Assembly (NCBI GenBank): GCA_030041515.1
Contig: JASHNS010000086.1
Location: 40,498-104,497 of the forward strand
DNA from: Acidobacteriaceae bacterium
Lineage (GTDB): Bacteria; Acidobacteriota; Terriglobia; Terriglobales; Acidobacteriaceae
Length of the DNA stretch: 64,000 nucleotides
Direction of reading: 5' to 3'
Each line of letters starts with the position of its first letter. The stretch's first letter is position 1. Of the stretch, positions 16,298-25,583 are shown piece by piece. The position numbers and the translations under genes are program-made. The notes beneath the pieces are model-generated. The model was not told where the DNA came from. It worked only from the letters and a program-made list of their open reading frames with translations, and did no database searches.

Positions 16298-16848
16298 GTC
16301 TGTTCATCGCCATCGCGCCGGAGGGGGATGCCGCAACCGCAGTGGAGCAGGTCCAGAAGCGGCTGGCATCGCAGAGCGAAACCCTGCGATGGACGCGCCC
16401 GGAGGATCATCACGTGACGCTGCAGTTTCTGGGCGAAGTGCCGGAGGAGCAAGCGGTACGGGTGAGAGAAGCACTGGCGGGTGTGCGGGCGGAGCAGGTG
16501 CGGGTACGGATCAACAGCCTTGGGTTTTTCCCGCGCGCCGGAGTTTTCTGGGCGGGCGTGGAACTGACGGGCGAGCTGCTGGCGCTGCAGCAGCGGGTAA
16601 CGGCGAGCACGCGCGCCTGCGGATTTGTTGCGGAGCCGCGGCCGTATCGGCCCCACATCACACTGGCGCGAAGCCGTGGACGTCATGGCTCCGGCGCGCT
16701 GGCAGCGCTGGAAGAGGCCGTGCGGCGGGGCAAAATCCGGATTGCCGGGGAATGTGTTGTGCGCGAGTTTGGCCTGTATGAGTCGTGTCCGGGAACGGAG
16801 GGTCCGCGGTACGAGGTGCGGGCGCGATTCCGGCTGGGGTTCGACTGA
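16294..16848 (+). CDS. thpR: RNA 2',3'-cyclic phosphodiesterase (LigT/ThpR family)
   Basis: The protein has 184 residues, normal for the family. The two HxTx motifs of the 2H phosphoesterases are present: HHVTLQFLG near residue 40 and YRPHITLARS near 120. It starts with MRLFIAIAPE, the usual first strand. The family hydrolyses 2',3'-cyclic phosphate RNA ends to 2'-phosphate. The start ATG lies inside the CheB remnant and has no clear independent ribosome site, so it may be translated from a transcript beginning in that remnant. It converges on the large surface-protein gene with a terminator between them. Confidence 0.88.
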   Translation: MRLFIAIAPEGDAATAVEQVQKRLASQSETLRWTRPEDHHVTLQFLGEVPEEQAVRVREALAGVRAEQVRVRINSLGFFPRAGVFWAGVELTGELLALQQRVTASTRACGFVAEPRPYRPHITLARSRGRHGSGALAALEEAVRRGKIRIAGECVVREFGLYESCPGTEGPRYEVRARFRLGFD

Positions 16849-16885
16849 TGCGATTCGGGGCAAACGGGGAACGAGCCAAAAACAA

Positions 16886-16913
16886 CGGGACCCCTCGATG
16901 GAGAGGGGCCCCG
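16886..16913 (-). terminator. Rho-independent terminator of the surface-protein gene
   Basis: On the minus strand an 11-base GC-rich stem (CGGGGCCCCTC with CGGGACCCCTC on the other arm, one mismatch) is followed by GTTGTTTTTGG. It lies 26 bases after the stop of the minus-strand gene and may also stop thpR transcripts. Confidence 0.7.
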
Positions 16914-16938
16914 GCGGTTGGAATTGCGGTTTGGAAGG

Positions 16939-19900
16939 TTATTGCCGAATCGTAATTGTGACCGGGAGTGTTTGCGTGATCGTAGTTCCGTTGTACGTGG
17001 AGGTTGCGACCACCGTCATGCTGGTCGTGGTGCTGCCCTTGCTGGAAACGCCGCCGCCGGAGCCGCAGCCGGTGAGCTGGGTGACGCCGAAGACGCCTGC
17101 CAGGAGCATCAGGCCGAGGAGCAGGCTACGCCGCTTCCGGAATCCAAAGAAGCAGAGGGCCAGGGCAAAGGTTGCACCGCCCGGGATGAACGGGTTCGGT
17201 CCGCGACGGTTTGCCGATGTCGAAGCGGCATCGGTAATCGTCACGACGGTCGTCATGTCGTTTGTGCCGGTCGAGGTGAGGGTCGCCGGCGAGAACGCGC
17301 AGCTGACACCGGCCGGAGCTCCTGTACAGGAGAAGGAGACCGTGCCGAGGAAGCTTGCGTTCGGGGCGATGGTGATGTCGATGATCGCGCTGCTGCCGGG
17401 CGTGAGGTTGACTGCCGACGGGCTGGCCGACGCGGTGAAGTTGGGAGCGAGGTTGCTGACGGTGTAGGTGACGCTGGCCTGCTGGCTGGGCGTATAGCCG
17501 ATCTCGGACGCCGATGCGGTGAAGGTGTAGGGGGTGTCCGACTGGGTAAGCTGGAAGCCGCCCGTGGGATAGGCCGTCAGCGCGCCGCCATTCTCCGTGT
17601 ACATAATGGCAGCATTCGGCGTGCCATCGGAGATGGTGACGGTAACGGTGCTGCCCGCCTCACCATTGGTGTACAGGTCGCCCGAAGGCTGACTGAACGC
17701 CGGGGTAGCGACTTGTCCGATTGGGTTGATGGTGACCGTGATGTTCTGCACGGGTGCAGCCGAGTAGTCTGAGTTGCCAGACTGCGTGGCCTGGACCGTG
17801 ACCGGGCCGAAGGCCGTGCCGGTGGGAGTGAGGGTGTTGCCGGTGAGGGTCGCGATCGCGCTGCCGGAAGTTTGGGTCAGCGTTACCGGCAATCCCGAAC
17901 TGGCGGATGCAGTGATGGTGACGCTCAGGGTTGGCGACCAGGTGGCGGAGGCCATCGACGGAGCAGCGGTGATGGTTTGCGAGGCGACGCCGACCGTGAA
18001 GGAGACCTGCACCTGCGTTGCCGCCGCATAGTCGCCGTTGGTGCTGGCCGCCTGGTTGGCATCGATCACAACGGTGCCGAGACCAGCGAACGTCAGCTTA
18101 TTGCCGCTCAGGGTTCCAGCAGCGGCCTGGGTGGAACTGACGTACCCGGTCGAGGAGGAATCAATGGTGAACGTGACAGCGTTGCCGGAAGCTCCGCCCG
18201 TCGCAGCAAGCGTGACCGCCGCAGCGCCGTAAGGAACCGAGTTGGTGGGGGTGCCGGGACTGGTGAAAGTGATGGTCTGCGATGCCGCCGTCACGCTGAT
18301 GTACGCCTCTGCCTGAGGGGCGGCCGCATAGGTCGTGTTGCCGGCCTGACTGGCGCTCACCACGATCGCGCCGGCGCCAGTGATCTGCAGCGTGGTGCCG
18401 TTGCTTTCCAGCGTGGCCGGGCCGCTGACTACGGCGAAGGTCACCGCATTGCCGGAGGCTCCGCCCGTCGCAGCCAGGTTGATCGTCAGAGTCGGCGAAT
18501 ATGTGACCGAATCGGGCGACGTGCTGGTGGTGCCGCTCGGGTTTGTGAAGGTAATGGTTTGCGGAATCAGGTTCTGCGCGGTGCCGGAGACGGTGGCCGT
18601 GCCGGTGTTGGCGGAATCGCTGGCGGTGAGGGTTTCGGTGACGGCGCCGCTTGCGGTACCCGTGGGCGGCGCGAACGTGAGCACCGTGGGCCACCACGCA
18701 GCGTTGGTGATGGTTGCCGAGCAGGTGGTGGTTGCCGGAGCAACTGGCAGGGCCAGGGCCGCGGTGAAGATCGTGTCGGAGCTGCTGTCACTGAACGAAA
18801 CCGTTGGCGGCGTGGTGCAGGTGCTGCCGTCGTTCAGGACGGTGTACATGGCATTGATGGGATACGCCGTGTTGGAGTTGATGAAGGAAGTGGCACTGGG
18901 AACCGTGGCTGAAGTTCCGTCCTGCACGGTGCCGGGAACGGTGACGCTGCCGACGTTGAGCATGAACATCGAGTCACCGAAGGAACTGAAGGCATTGGAA
19001 TAATCGGCTTCGTAAATGGTGCCGTTGTTGGCGGCGATATACTTTCCGCCCTGACCCGAGATCGTCCACATCGTGGACTGGACGCCAGAGGCCGTCAGCG
19101 GCGTGCCTGGAGTGTTCGCAAACTCGTAGGTGGCTGCCTGGTCGGTGACGTAGACATAATTGGGATTGGTGGGATCGATGGCGACGCCGTCGAGCTCAGC
19201 GGGATATTGCGCGGCTGGATAGGAAGTTTCAGTCAGAAGCGTCGTGGCGCTCCCTGCATAGCTTCCGCTGGTGAACGGTAGCTCGTACAGGTCGGAGTAG
19301 TAAATGTAGTTGTATTGAGGATTGGTGCTGGTGCCTTCATTCTCGGCGGAATCCGTGAAGAAGAGATCTCCGGCGGAATCGACCGCCAGACCGCCGAGGA
19401 ACTGGGTCACCGGATAGCTGTTGTACGTTACGCCGGTCGGCTCCTGCCACAGCATGACGGGGGCAGGAGAACCGGTGCTGGAGTAGAGGCAGGCGGCGGA
19501 GCACTCCCAGATGGAGCCTGGGGCGATGATGCCGCTGAGGCCGGCTTCGTTCTGGTCGATGGCGTAGAACAGATCGCCCGCCGAGTCGAAGACCATCGAC
19601 TGGATGGGCTCATCTGTCAGCGTCCCCGAGACGTAGACCCCGACATTGTGCATTTGGCAGATTGCGGTGTCGGTGCCGGTGCAGTAGGGCGATCCTGACG
19701 GGTTGTAGGCGGCGTAACCCGTGGTGCTGTTATACGGAAGTTTGACCACGTAATAGCCGTACGTGTTGCCGAGGAAGAGATTGCCACTGGGATCCACCGC
19801 AACCGCACTCGGATCCTGGCCGTCTGCAGTCAAAACGGTCGGGTTGGTGGTGCTCGTGGGGTTGAAGGAATCGACCTTGGCTCCGTAGGTAGTCCCAATG

Positions 19901-22221
19901 ATGACGTTGCCATTGGAATCGATGGCCATGGTGCCGCCGTCGGGATTGGTGCCCGCGGTTGCGCCACCAGCAGGATCAAGCTGGCCAAGGAACGTGCTCT
20001 CACTCATGACCACGTTCTCGCCGGCGGGCGGCAGCTGCGAAGTAGCGGTCACGAGAATCGTGGCCTGGAGTTCCTGCGCCGCCGCGTAGTCGCCATTGGT
20101 GCTGGCAGCCTCGTTGGCATCCACAATCACCGTGCCGGTGCCGGAAATGGTTAGCGTGCTGCCGTCGGTGCCACTGACCGCGGCAATGCCAGCAGTCGAG
20201 TTCGCATCGACGGAGAAAACGACTGGTTGACCGGAGTCCGTACTGGTAGCCGAGGTGGCTGCCAGCGTGAGGACGACATTGGTTCCGCTGTAGACCACAT
20301 TGCGCGGGGGAGCCGGTCCCCAGACGATCAGTTGTGCGATGGGGCTCACCGTAACGGTTTTGGTTGTCGGGAGCGCTGGGGCGTAGCAGGTTCCAGTGCA
20401 GGGCTGAGCGCTGCCCGCCTGATTTGCGGTCACCGTGATCGAGCCGGCGCCGGTCACATCCAGCTGATCGGGGACGGTGGTGTCCAGCGTGGCCGGACCG
20501 CTCGTCACCGTAAGCGTGATTGGGTTGCCGGAGTTGTTGGAGAGCGTGTCGACGGCGCTGACGGCAATCGTCAAACCGGAAGCATAGGTCGGCGTAGCCG
20601 GGTCGAAGGTGATGCCGAGTTCCTGCTCTTTTGCAGCTGTCCCGGAGAGAGTGGCGCTTCCGCTGGCCGTGGTCGAGCTATCGGTGGCGGTGAGCGTGGC
20701 GCTGTCGGTACCGGTGGACAACGGAGAAAAGGTGATGGTGACCGGGAAGGTGGTGCCGAAGAGTTGCGAGGCGCAGGTGCCGGCGACCGGTGGGGTAGTG
20801 CTGGCGTTGAAGTCCTTCTCCTGGGTGCCTGTCACGCTCAGATCCAGCGTGGGCGGAGTGGTGGCATTGCAGGCGGCGCTGCCGTTGTCGGCCACATTAG
20901 CGGTAAAGGTGGTGGACTGAGCCGCTCCGGTGAGGATGGGATCGGCGACGCTGCCGACGGCGACGAAGCCAAGCGTGTCAGCATTGTTGTAGGCATCTAC
21001 GTAGAAGTTGCCGTTGCCATCGGGCAGAATCAGCTTGTTGCCCCTCGCGGCGGCCACTGCGTAGGGGGTTCCCGTGGTGGTGTTGCCCGTGGTGCCGGTG
21101 TTGTCAGTAATTCCGAAGATACCGCCGGCAAAGCCGCCGGTCTCGCCGGTGGTTCCAAAATAAACGGTAGGATTGCCGCCGCTCGTGCCCGGAACGATGG
21201 CGACGGTTGCTATCTGGTCATCGCTCTGCGGGGGATTGTCATTCTGAACTGCGGTTTGAATGCTGGCCGGAACGGTGTCCGTTGCGATCGCGGCTTCGCT
21301 CCCGGTCAGGTAGCATCCACAGCTGGTGCTGCTGGGGCCGTAAGGGATTTCGTTCAGTTCGGAGTATGCGCTCACTGAGGTGCTGGCGGAGACGATCGCC
21401 GAATCGGTGAAGAAGAGATTGCCATTCGCATCGAGGGCCATCGCGCCGTCCACCATCTGGACGTTGCTGGTTCCGCTACCGGTGGTCACCGACATGGTGG
21501 GTTCCTGGTAGATTTGTGTGGGCGCGCCGGTGCCGTAGAGGCAACTGGAGGAGGTCCCGGGAGTGCCGACGGCGCACTCCACAATCTGATAGGGCGCCGA
21601 TCCCTGGCCGTTCGTGGCGATGAAGAGATCTCCCGCAGAATCGAAGGCGAGGCTGGACGAGCCGAAATAGTAGCCCAAAGCCCCAATGTTCGCGCTCTTC
21701 ATGGCAACGCACTCGCCGGCTGCGTCGGAGGCCGTGCCTGTACAAGCGGGCGTCGTGGCTCCGGACGCAGTCGCATCGGTGACGGTGTACGTCCCATCGC
21801 TGTTCATCGGAACTTTGACAATGGCGGTGCCGTACTGGGCGCCCACCCAAAGGTTGCCGCTGGGGTCGATGGCGACCGGGCCGGCATTGCCGCTGCCGTA
21901 GGGGCCGGCGACGGACTCAACATATACGGGCGCGCCGGAGGTGGCGCTATTGACGAACTGGATGACGTCGCCGCCGTAGGTGGTGCTGGCGACGATGACT
22001 CCTTTGGAATTCATGCCCCAGCTGCTTCCGGCGGGGTTCCCGCCCGACAGTGCGCCGCCATTCGGCCATGCGCCACCCGCATAGAAACTGACAGGGGCGC
22101 TGACGACGACGGACTGCGCGGAGGCCGAGGTGGCCACGAGGCCCAGGATGAACAGAGGCAGCAGGGCAATCCACATTGCCCGCGACGTAGTGCGCTGAAG
22201 CTTGTTCCCAATCGATTGCAT
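16939..22221 (-). CDS. Giant exported NHL/Ig-repeat surface protein, 1760 residues
   Basis: A signal peptide (MWIALLPLFILGLVATSASA) follows an excellent ribosome site (GGGAGG, 7 bases before ATG 22221). Two long NHL-propeller-like modules follow, recognised by repeated phrases such as AIDPSGNLWVG, AFDSAGDLFIAT, AVDPSGNLFLG and AVDSAGDLFFTD; the second repeats the layout of the first. Then come Ig-like units with a repeated VTLAATGGASGNAVTF phrase and a TYAAA/DYAAA motif, a chitobiase-C-like unit and another Ig-like domain. The end holds PNPFIPGGATFALALCFFGF, the basic cluster RKRR, a second hydrophobic helix, a lipobox-like LTGC, and a short beta tail. It is probably cell-surface anchored; adhesion or polymer binding is inferred only. 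Confidence 0.8.
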   Translation of the reverse strand: MQSIGNKLQRTTSRAMWIALLPLFILGLVATSASAQSVVVSAPVSFYAGGAWPNGGALSGGNPAGSSWGMNSKGVIVASTTYGGDVIQFVNSATSGAPVYVESVAGPYGSGNAGPVAIDPSGNLWVGAQYGTAIVKVPMNSDGTYTVTDATASGATTPACTGTASDAAGECVAMKSANIGALGYYFGSSSLAFDSAGDLFIATNGQGSAPYQIVECAVGTPGTSSSCLYGTGAPTQIYQEPTMSVTTGSGTSNVQMVDGAMALDANGNLFFTDSAIVSASTSVSAYSELNEIPYGPSSTSCGCYLTGSEAAIATDTVPASIQTAVQNDNPPQSDDQIATVAIVPGTSGGNPTVYFGTTGETGGFAGGIFGITDNTGTTGNTTTGTPYAVAAARGNKLILPDGNGNFYVDAYNNADTLGFVAVGSVADPILTGAAQSTTFTANVADNGSAACNATTPPTLDLSVTGTQEKDFNASTTPPVAGTCASQLFGTTFPVTITFSPLSTGTDSATLTATDSSTTASGSATLSGTAAKEQELGITFDPATPTYASGLTIAVSAVDTLSNNSGNPITLTVTSGPATLDTTVPDQLDVTGAGSITVTANQAGSAQPCTGTCYAPALPTTKTVTVSPIAQLIVWGPAPPRNVVYSGTNVVLTLAATSATSTDSGQPVVFSVDANSTAGIAAVSGTDGSTLTISGTGTVIVDANEAASTNGDYAAAQELQATILVTATSQLPPAGENVVMSESTFLGQLDPAGGATAGTNPDGGTMAIDSNGNVIIGTTYGAKVDSFNPTSTTNPTVLTADGQDPSAVAVDPSGNLFLGNTYGYYVVKLPYNSTTGYAAYNPSGSPYCTGTDTAICQMHNVGVYVSGTLTDEPIQSMVFDSAGDLFYAIDQNEAGLSGIIAPGSIWECSAACLYSSTGSPAPVMLWQEPTGVTYNSYPVTQFLGGLAVDSAGDLFFTDSAENEGTSTNPQYNYIYYSDLYELPFTSGSYAGSATTLLTETSYPAAQYPAELDGVAIDPTNPNYVYVTDQAATYEFANTPGTPLTASGVQSTMWTISGQGGKYIAANNGTIYEADYSNAFSSFGDSMFMLNVGSVTVPGTVQDGTSATVPSATSFINSNTAYPINAMYTVLNDGSTCTTPPTVSFSDSSSDTIFTAALALPVAPATTTCSATITNAAWWPTVLTFAPPTGTASGAVTETLTASDSANTGTATVSGTAQNLIPQTITFTNPSGTTSTSPDSVTYSPTLTINLAATGGASGNAVTFAVVSGPATLESNGTTLQITGAGAIVVSASQAGNTTYAAAPQAEAYISVTAASQTITFTSPGTPTNSVPYGAAAVTLAATGGASGNAVTFTIDSSSTGYVSSTQAAAGTLSGNKLTFAGLGTVVIDANQAASTNGDYAAATQVQVSFTVGVASQTITAAPSMASATWSPTLSVTITASASSGLPVTLTQTSGSAIATLTGNTLTPTGTAFGPVTVQATQSGNSDYSAAPVQNITVTINPIGQVATPAFSQPSGDLYTNGEAGSTVTVTISDGTPNAAIMYTENGGALTAYPTGGFQLTQSDTPYTFTASASEIGYTPSQQASVTYTVSNLAPNFTASASPSAVNLTPGSSAIIDITIAPNASFLGTVSFSCTGAPAGVSCAFSPATLTSTGTNDMTTVVTITDAASTSANRRGPNPFIPGGATFALALCFFGFRKRRSLLLGLMLLAGVFGVTQLTGCGSGGGVSSKGSTTTSMTVVATSTYNGTTITQTLPVTITIRQ

Positions 22222-22856
22222 CACGAATCCTCCCGGTGAAGTTGTCCAAGCTGGGAGCAGAGCTTTGATTCGGCAAGCGCCGACCGCTCTTTCTTCCCAT
22301 GCGCTGACGCCCGCGTTCGGCTTGATCGATAACCAGCGCCGCCGCATCTGCGAGAGCCCCTGTATAACCGTCGCGATCTCCCACTTACAGATGAGTCCCA
22401 GTGTCCTCTTCTTTCCTGAGCGGTCCGACACGGTCCTCAACGGCTGTACGGAGAGAACCCAGTGGAGCCGCGCTGGCGGGAGTTAGAACGATTCGGCTTG
22501 CCTGCATGGGTGCGGACGCCGGCGCCTCCCGCTGAAAATGCGGAGGCAACGGATCAGCTGTCGCGGAATCATGGAGGGAGACAGGCAGACACATCGTGGT
22601 ATCGCTCCCAGGGCGGGTCGAACCCCGGCCACAAAAGCCCCCGAAGTTATCCTCCGGGGCTACGATTGAAAGAAATGCGGGATCATCTTCGTCCCGGGAA
22701 GTCAAGTTGTCAAGATAATTTCGGTACCCAACTCAGAAAGGGCGAGGGGCGCCAGAGCCAGGAGTAAATCGTTCAAGCCCGATGCCTCGAAGTGCTCCGT
22801 AATGCAGCAGATTCCGCGCGCACGCCCATCGTGAGATCGATTTCGGCTTCGTAATG
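22222..22856. other. Intergenic region between the surface-protein gene and the GH30 gene
   Basis: 635 bases upstream of the giant surface-protein gene. It holds the GH30 terminator described separately and presumably a promoter; no riboswitch fold or gene could be supported. Open frames here (for example 22462-22767 on plus) have no ribosome site or family resemblance. Confidence 0.5.
22636..22661 (-). terminator. Probable Rho-independent terminator downstream of the GH30 gene
   Basis: Read on minus, AGCCCCGGAGG, ATAA loop, CTTCGGGGGCT (two mismatches) followed by TTTTGTGG. It lies about 195 bases beyond the GH30 stop codon, so it may be a leaky or distal terminator. Confidence 0.5.
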
Positions 22857-25202
22857 TTACTGGACGAAGGTCGTGATGCTCTGGGCCGGTAACGTATCAG
22901 TGAACTGTCCGGCCGATATCGAGACCGGGGAAAGCTGCTGAAGGCCCGAGGCTGCCGTGGTCTGCCATGGTGTCATGGAAGAAAGGGTAGCATTCTGGAT
23001 AGTAAACGACTGAGATACTGAGCTAGTGCCAGAGTTAATAGCCACGATGACATAGTGACCGTCGCCGCCGTACGCCGAGAAGAACAGTGTGGACGAAGCA
23101 GGCGCCGTGAGGTTATAGCGGTAGTAACCCGGCTGGATGAATTTGGAAAATTGTCCGATGGCATAACCGAAGTAAGTTGGCGTCGGCGTGCCGGTGTTGG
23201 AGTCGATGAGGCCGTAATTGATGTAGGAGGCCTGGTCCCAGATCCACCACCAGACGTAGGCGTTGTACTGGCCGATAACCATGGAGTTATGTATTTCTTC
23301 GGCAGTAGAGAGCGCGTCGGAGATGTTGGTCTGGGCGCCGGAGGGGGTCAGATAATGTTCGGTCATCCAGATGTCTTTGCCTGCGTTTTCAGCCTGCGTC
23401 TCGTAGGACGGGGAAGTCCCGTAGAGGTGGCCGCCAATGATGCTGATGTCGCTAACGGCGGTTGCATCGGAGAGGGAAGGGGCCGCCTGAGCGGGGTTGA
23501 AGTTGAGGGATTCCGGCATGAGGAGCGGGGCGCTGAGGGTGGAACCCTCGGCGTCGATCCAGGCGTCCATCTGGGCAGGCGTCCAGCTGCAGGATTCGTA
23601 ATTCTCCGTGGGTTGGGCAGACCAGTCCGGCTCATTCTGCATGGAAACTGCGTAGAGGGGATTGCTGCTGGCGGCGTTGAAGTATGCGATGAAGGCATTC
23701 AGGTACGCAGCGTAGGCGGCGTAACTGGAGGGATCGAGTGAGCCGCCGCAGTAACCCGGACCGGGGCTGCATGCAGCGCTGCCGCTGTAATAAGGCTGAC
23801 CGGATTGGGAGCCGGTCTTCATTGCCGTCGGCGGGGTCCAGGGCGATGCGAAAACGATCGCGTTCGGGTTGGCAGCGAGCTCTTCGGTTGCGTTCGTGGC
23901 TTCCTGGAGCCAGTTGCCATTGGCAGGGACCCAGGGCGGGCTGGTCGTGGACGATCCCGTCGGGTCGATACGCACGCGCAGGATGCTGAGGCCGAGGCCT
24001 GTTGCCGGACTGAAGAGAGCATTGGCCTGCGCCTGTGTGAGCTGTCCCAGCCAGGCGGTTGATCCGCCGAAGCCGCGGATGAGCTGTTCCTGCGTGCCGT
24101 AGTCGACGGTGACCATGCCGGAGGGTGCGGCTTCGGTGGTGAAGGACCAGGAGTAATTCGAAGGGAGGCCGATGCCGCCGGTGTTTTGCGCGCCTGTGGT
24201 GATGGAGGCGGTGTAGACGGTGTTGTAAGAGAGCAAAGCGGCAGGGGTGAAGGTGGCCGTATCCGTCGCAGCGTTGTACGTAACCTGGCCGTTCACGGCT
24301 GCGCCGGAATCGACCAGCGTGAAGGTGGCATTCGACAGCGTCGTGGTGTTCATTGCTTCGGTGAACGTGGCGGTCACGGCGGTGTTCACGGCTGCGCCGG
24401 TCGCCAGGGAGGCCGGCGTTGTGCTGCTGACCTGAGGAGCGGGAAGCGGCGGGGCGGCCACGGTGGTGAAATTCCAGGTGAAGCCGGTTGCCAGAGAGGC
24501 GCCGTTGGAGGCGGTTGCGTCAGTGGTGATGGCCGCGGTGTAGGTGGCGGCATAGGTGAGGGGGTCCGAGGGCGTGAAGGTCGCGGTGTTGGTCGATGGG
24601 TCGTACGTGACGGCGCCGGGAACGGAGTTGCCGCTGGCATCGGCCAAAGTGAAGGCAGCGATCACCGTGGAAGCCTGCATCGCTTCGCTGAAGGTCGCGG
24701 TGACGGTGGTGCCGACGTCCACGTTCGTTGCTCCGGAAGCCGGCATTTCGGCGGAAATTGATGGCGCCGGAGCGGAGGCCGTGGTGAAGGTCCATATGTA
24801 ATTCGCGGAGAGGAAGCCGCCGGCCGCGCTTTCAGCGCCGGTGGTAACGGTGGCCGTGTATTGGGTGTTGTAGGCGAGCGAGGATGAGGGCGTGAAGGTT
24901 GCGGTTTGGGCGGAATAACTGACGGTTCCGGCGACGGCGCCGGCGGAACCGGCGAGCGTGAACGTGGTGGTCGTCAGGGTCGCCGAATTCATCGGCATGT
25001 CGAAGGTCGCGGTCACGGCGGTGGTGAGGGCGACGCCGGTTGCGCCGGCAGCAGGACTATTGGAGGTCACGGCGGGAACGGCGGTCGGGCAATTGCCGCC
25101 TCCACAGGTGGCGGTGCCGCTGCTGCCGCCGCATCCGGCGAACGCGATGGCGGAAAGTGCCAGGGAGAGAGTGAGAGCTGACCGGAGGGGCAAGCGCATC
25201 AC
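22857..25202 (-). CDS. Lipoprotein with three Ig-like domains and a GH30 xylanase/glucanase domain
   Basis: The protein has 781 residues. A lipoprotein signal (LSLALSAIAFAGC, cysteine 23) is followed by a Gly/Cys-rich linker and three Big_5-type Ig domains of about 105 residues, each with SPAAGATGV or PASGATNV near its start, TATFSEAM in the middle and YTATVTTGA/YTASITTGA late. From about residue 345 a GH30 catalytic domain begins (IRGFGGSTAWLGQL). YAVSMQNEPDW contains the acid/base Glu and DIWMTEHY the nucleophile Glu; the C-terminal beta domain ends in PAQSITTFVQ. Subfamily 8 glucuronoxylanase is likely but not certain. GTG 25202 has AAGGAG 9 bases upstream; ATG 25199 is the alternative. 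It probably acts with the GH10 xylanase and the nearby esterase. Confidence 0.9.
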   Translation of the reverse strand: MMRLPLRSALTLSLALSAIAFAGCGGSSGTATCGGGNCPTAVPAVTSNSPAAGATGVALTTAVTATFDMPMNSATLTTTTFTLAGSAGAVAGTVSYSAQTATFTPSSSLAYNTQYTATVTTGAESAAGGFLSANYIWTFTTASAPAPSISAEMPASGATNVDVGTTVTATFSEAMQASTVIAAFTLADASGNSVPGAVTYDPSTNTATFTPSDPLTYAATYTAAITTDATASNGASLATGFTWNFTTVAAPPLPAPQVSSTTPASLATGAAVNTAVTATFTEAMNTTTLSNATFTLVDSGAAVNGQVTYNAATDTATFTPAALLSYNTVYTASITTGAQNTGGIGLPSNYSWSFTTEAAPSGMVTVDYGTQEQLIRGFGGSTAWLGQLTQAQANALFSPATGLGLSILRVRIDPTGSSTTSPPWVPANGNWLQEATNATEELAANPNAIVFASPWTPPTAMKTGSQSGQPYYSGSAACSPGPGYCGGSLDPSSYAAYAAYLNAFIAYFNAASSNPLYAVSMQNEPDWSAQPTENYESCSWTPAQMDAWIDAEGSTLSAPLLMPESLNFNPAQAAPSLSDATAVSDISIIGGHLYGTSPSYETQAENAGKDIWMTEHYLTPSGAQTNISDALSTAEEIHNSMVIGQYNAYVWWWIWDQASYINYGLIDSNTGTPTPTYFGYAIGQFSKFIQPGYYRYNLTAPASSTLFFSAYGGDGHYVIVAINSGTSSVSQSFTIQNATLSSMTPWQTTAASGLQQLSPVSISAGQFTDTLPAQSITTFVQ

Positions 25203-25333
25203 GGAGAAGTACTCCTTCGCGAAAGAGGCAACGAGACTGGGTAATTGATGGCGAACGGAGCATAAATCAATTTAGTTGAGGGGGCAACGAAATTCGGAGG
25301 GGACGAGGAGCGAGGAGCCGGGAGAGCGCGGGA

Positions 25334-25532
25334 TCAGAAACGGAAAAACAGATCGAGATGAACGGCGCGGTTCGCTGAGGGGTTGCCCAGGATGCCGGCG
25401 AGAGTGGTGGCGAGGGTATATTGACCGTTGCAACTGGCGGCAGAGAAGTTGGCGTCGCGCACATCGCGCGCGCGCCCCGAAATCGATGGTGTGGCGGCCG
25501 CGGGTGGTCCGGACGTAATCCTGCAGCTCACA
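25334..25532 (-). pseudogene. Frameshifted fragment of a TonB-dependent receptor
   Basis: The minus strand codes LQDYVRTTRGRHTIDFGARAR in one frame. After an alternating GCGCGC tract (about 25469-25479) it codes DVRDANFSAASCNGQYTL and later NPSANRAVHLDLFFRF plus a stop in another frame. The phrases QDYVR-TRGRH-DFG-R and RDANFS-NGQYT are typical of Oar-like receptor barrels in acidobacteria. Only about 65 residues remain of a protein of over 1000. The surrounding 25203-25583 (between the divergent GH30 and esterase genes) otherwise shows nothing but their presumed promoters. Confidence 0.6.
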
Positions 25533-25583
25533 GAGTCCTGCGGAGAAACAGGCGGGCATCGCTGAAAGTGATACGGTGAGGTC

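Noticed and set aside
22605..22635. tRNA-like T-arm (GCGGGTCGAACCCCG)
   Set aside because: No anticodon arm or acceptor stem can be folded around it; the T-loop lacks the usual length.
22462..22767. 101-codon plus-strand frame between the surface-protein and GH30 genes
   Set aside because: Composition is random-like, it crosses a terminator hairpin and no ribosome site precedes it.
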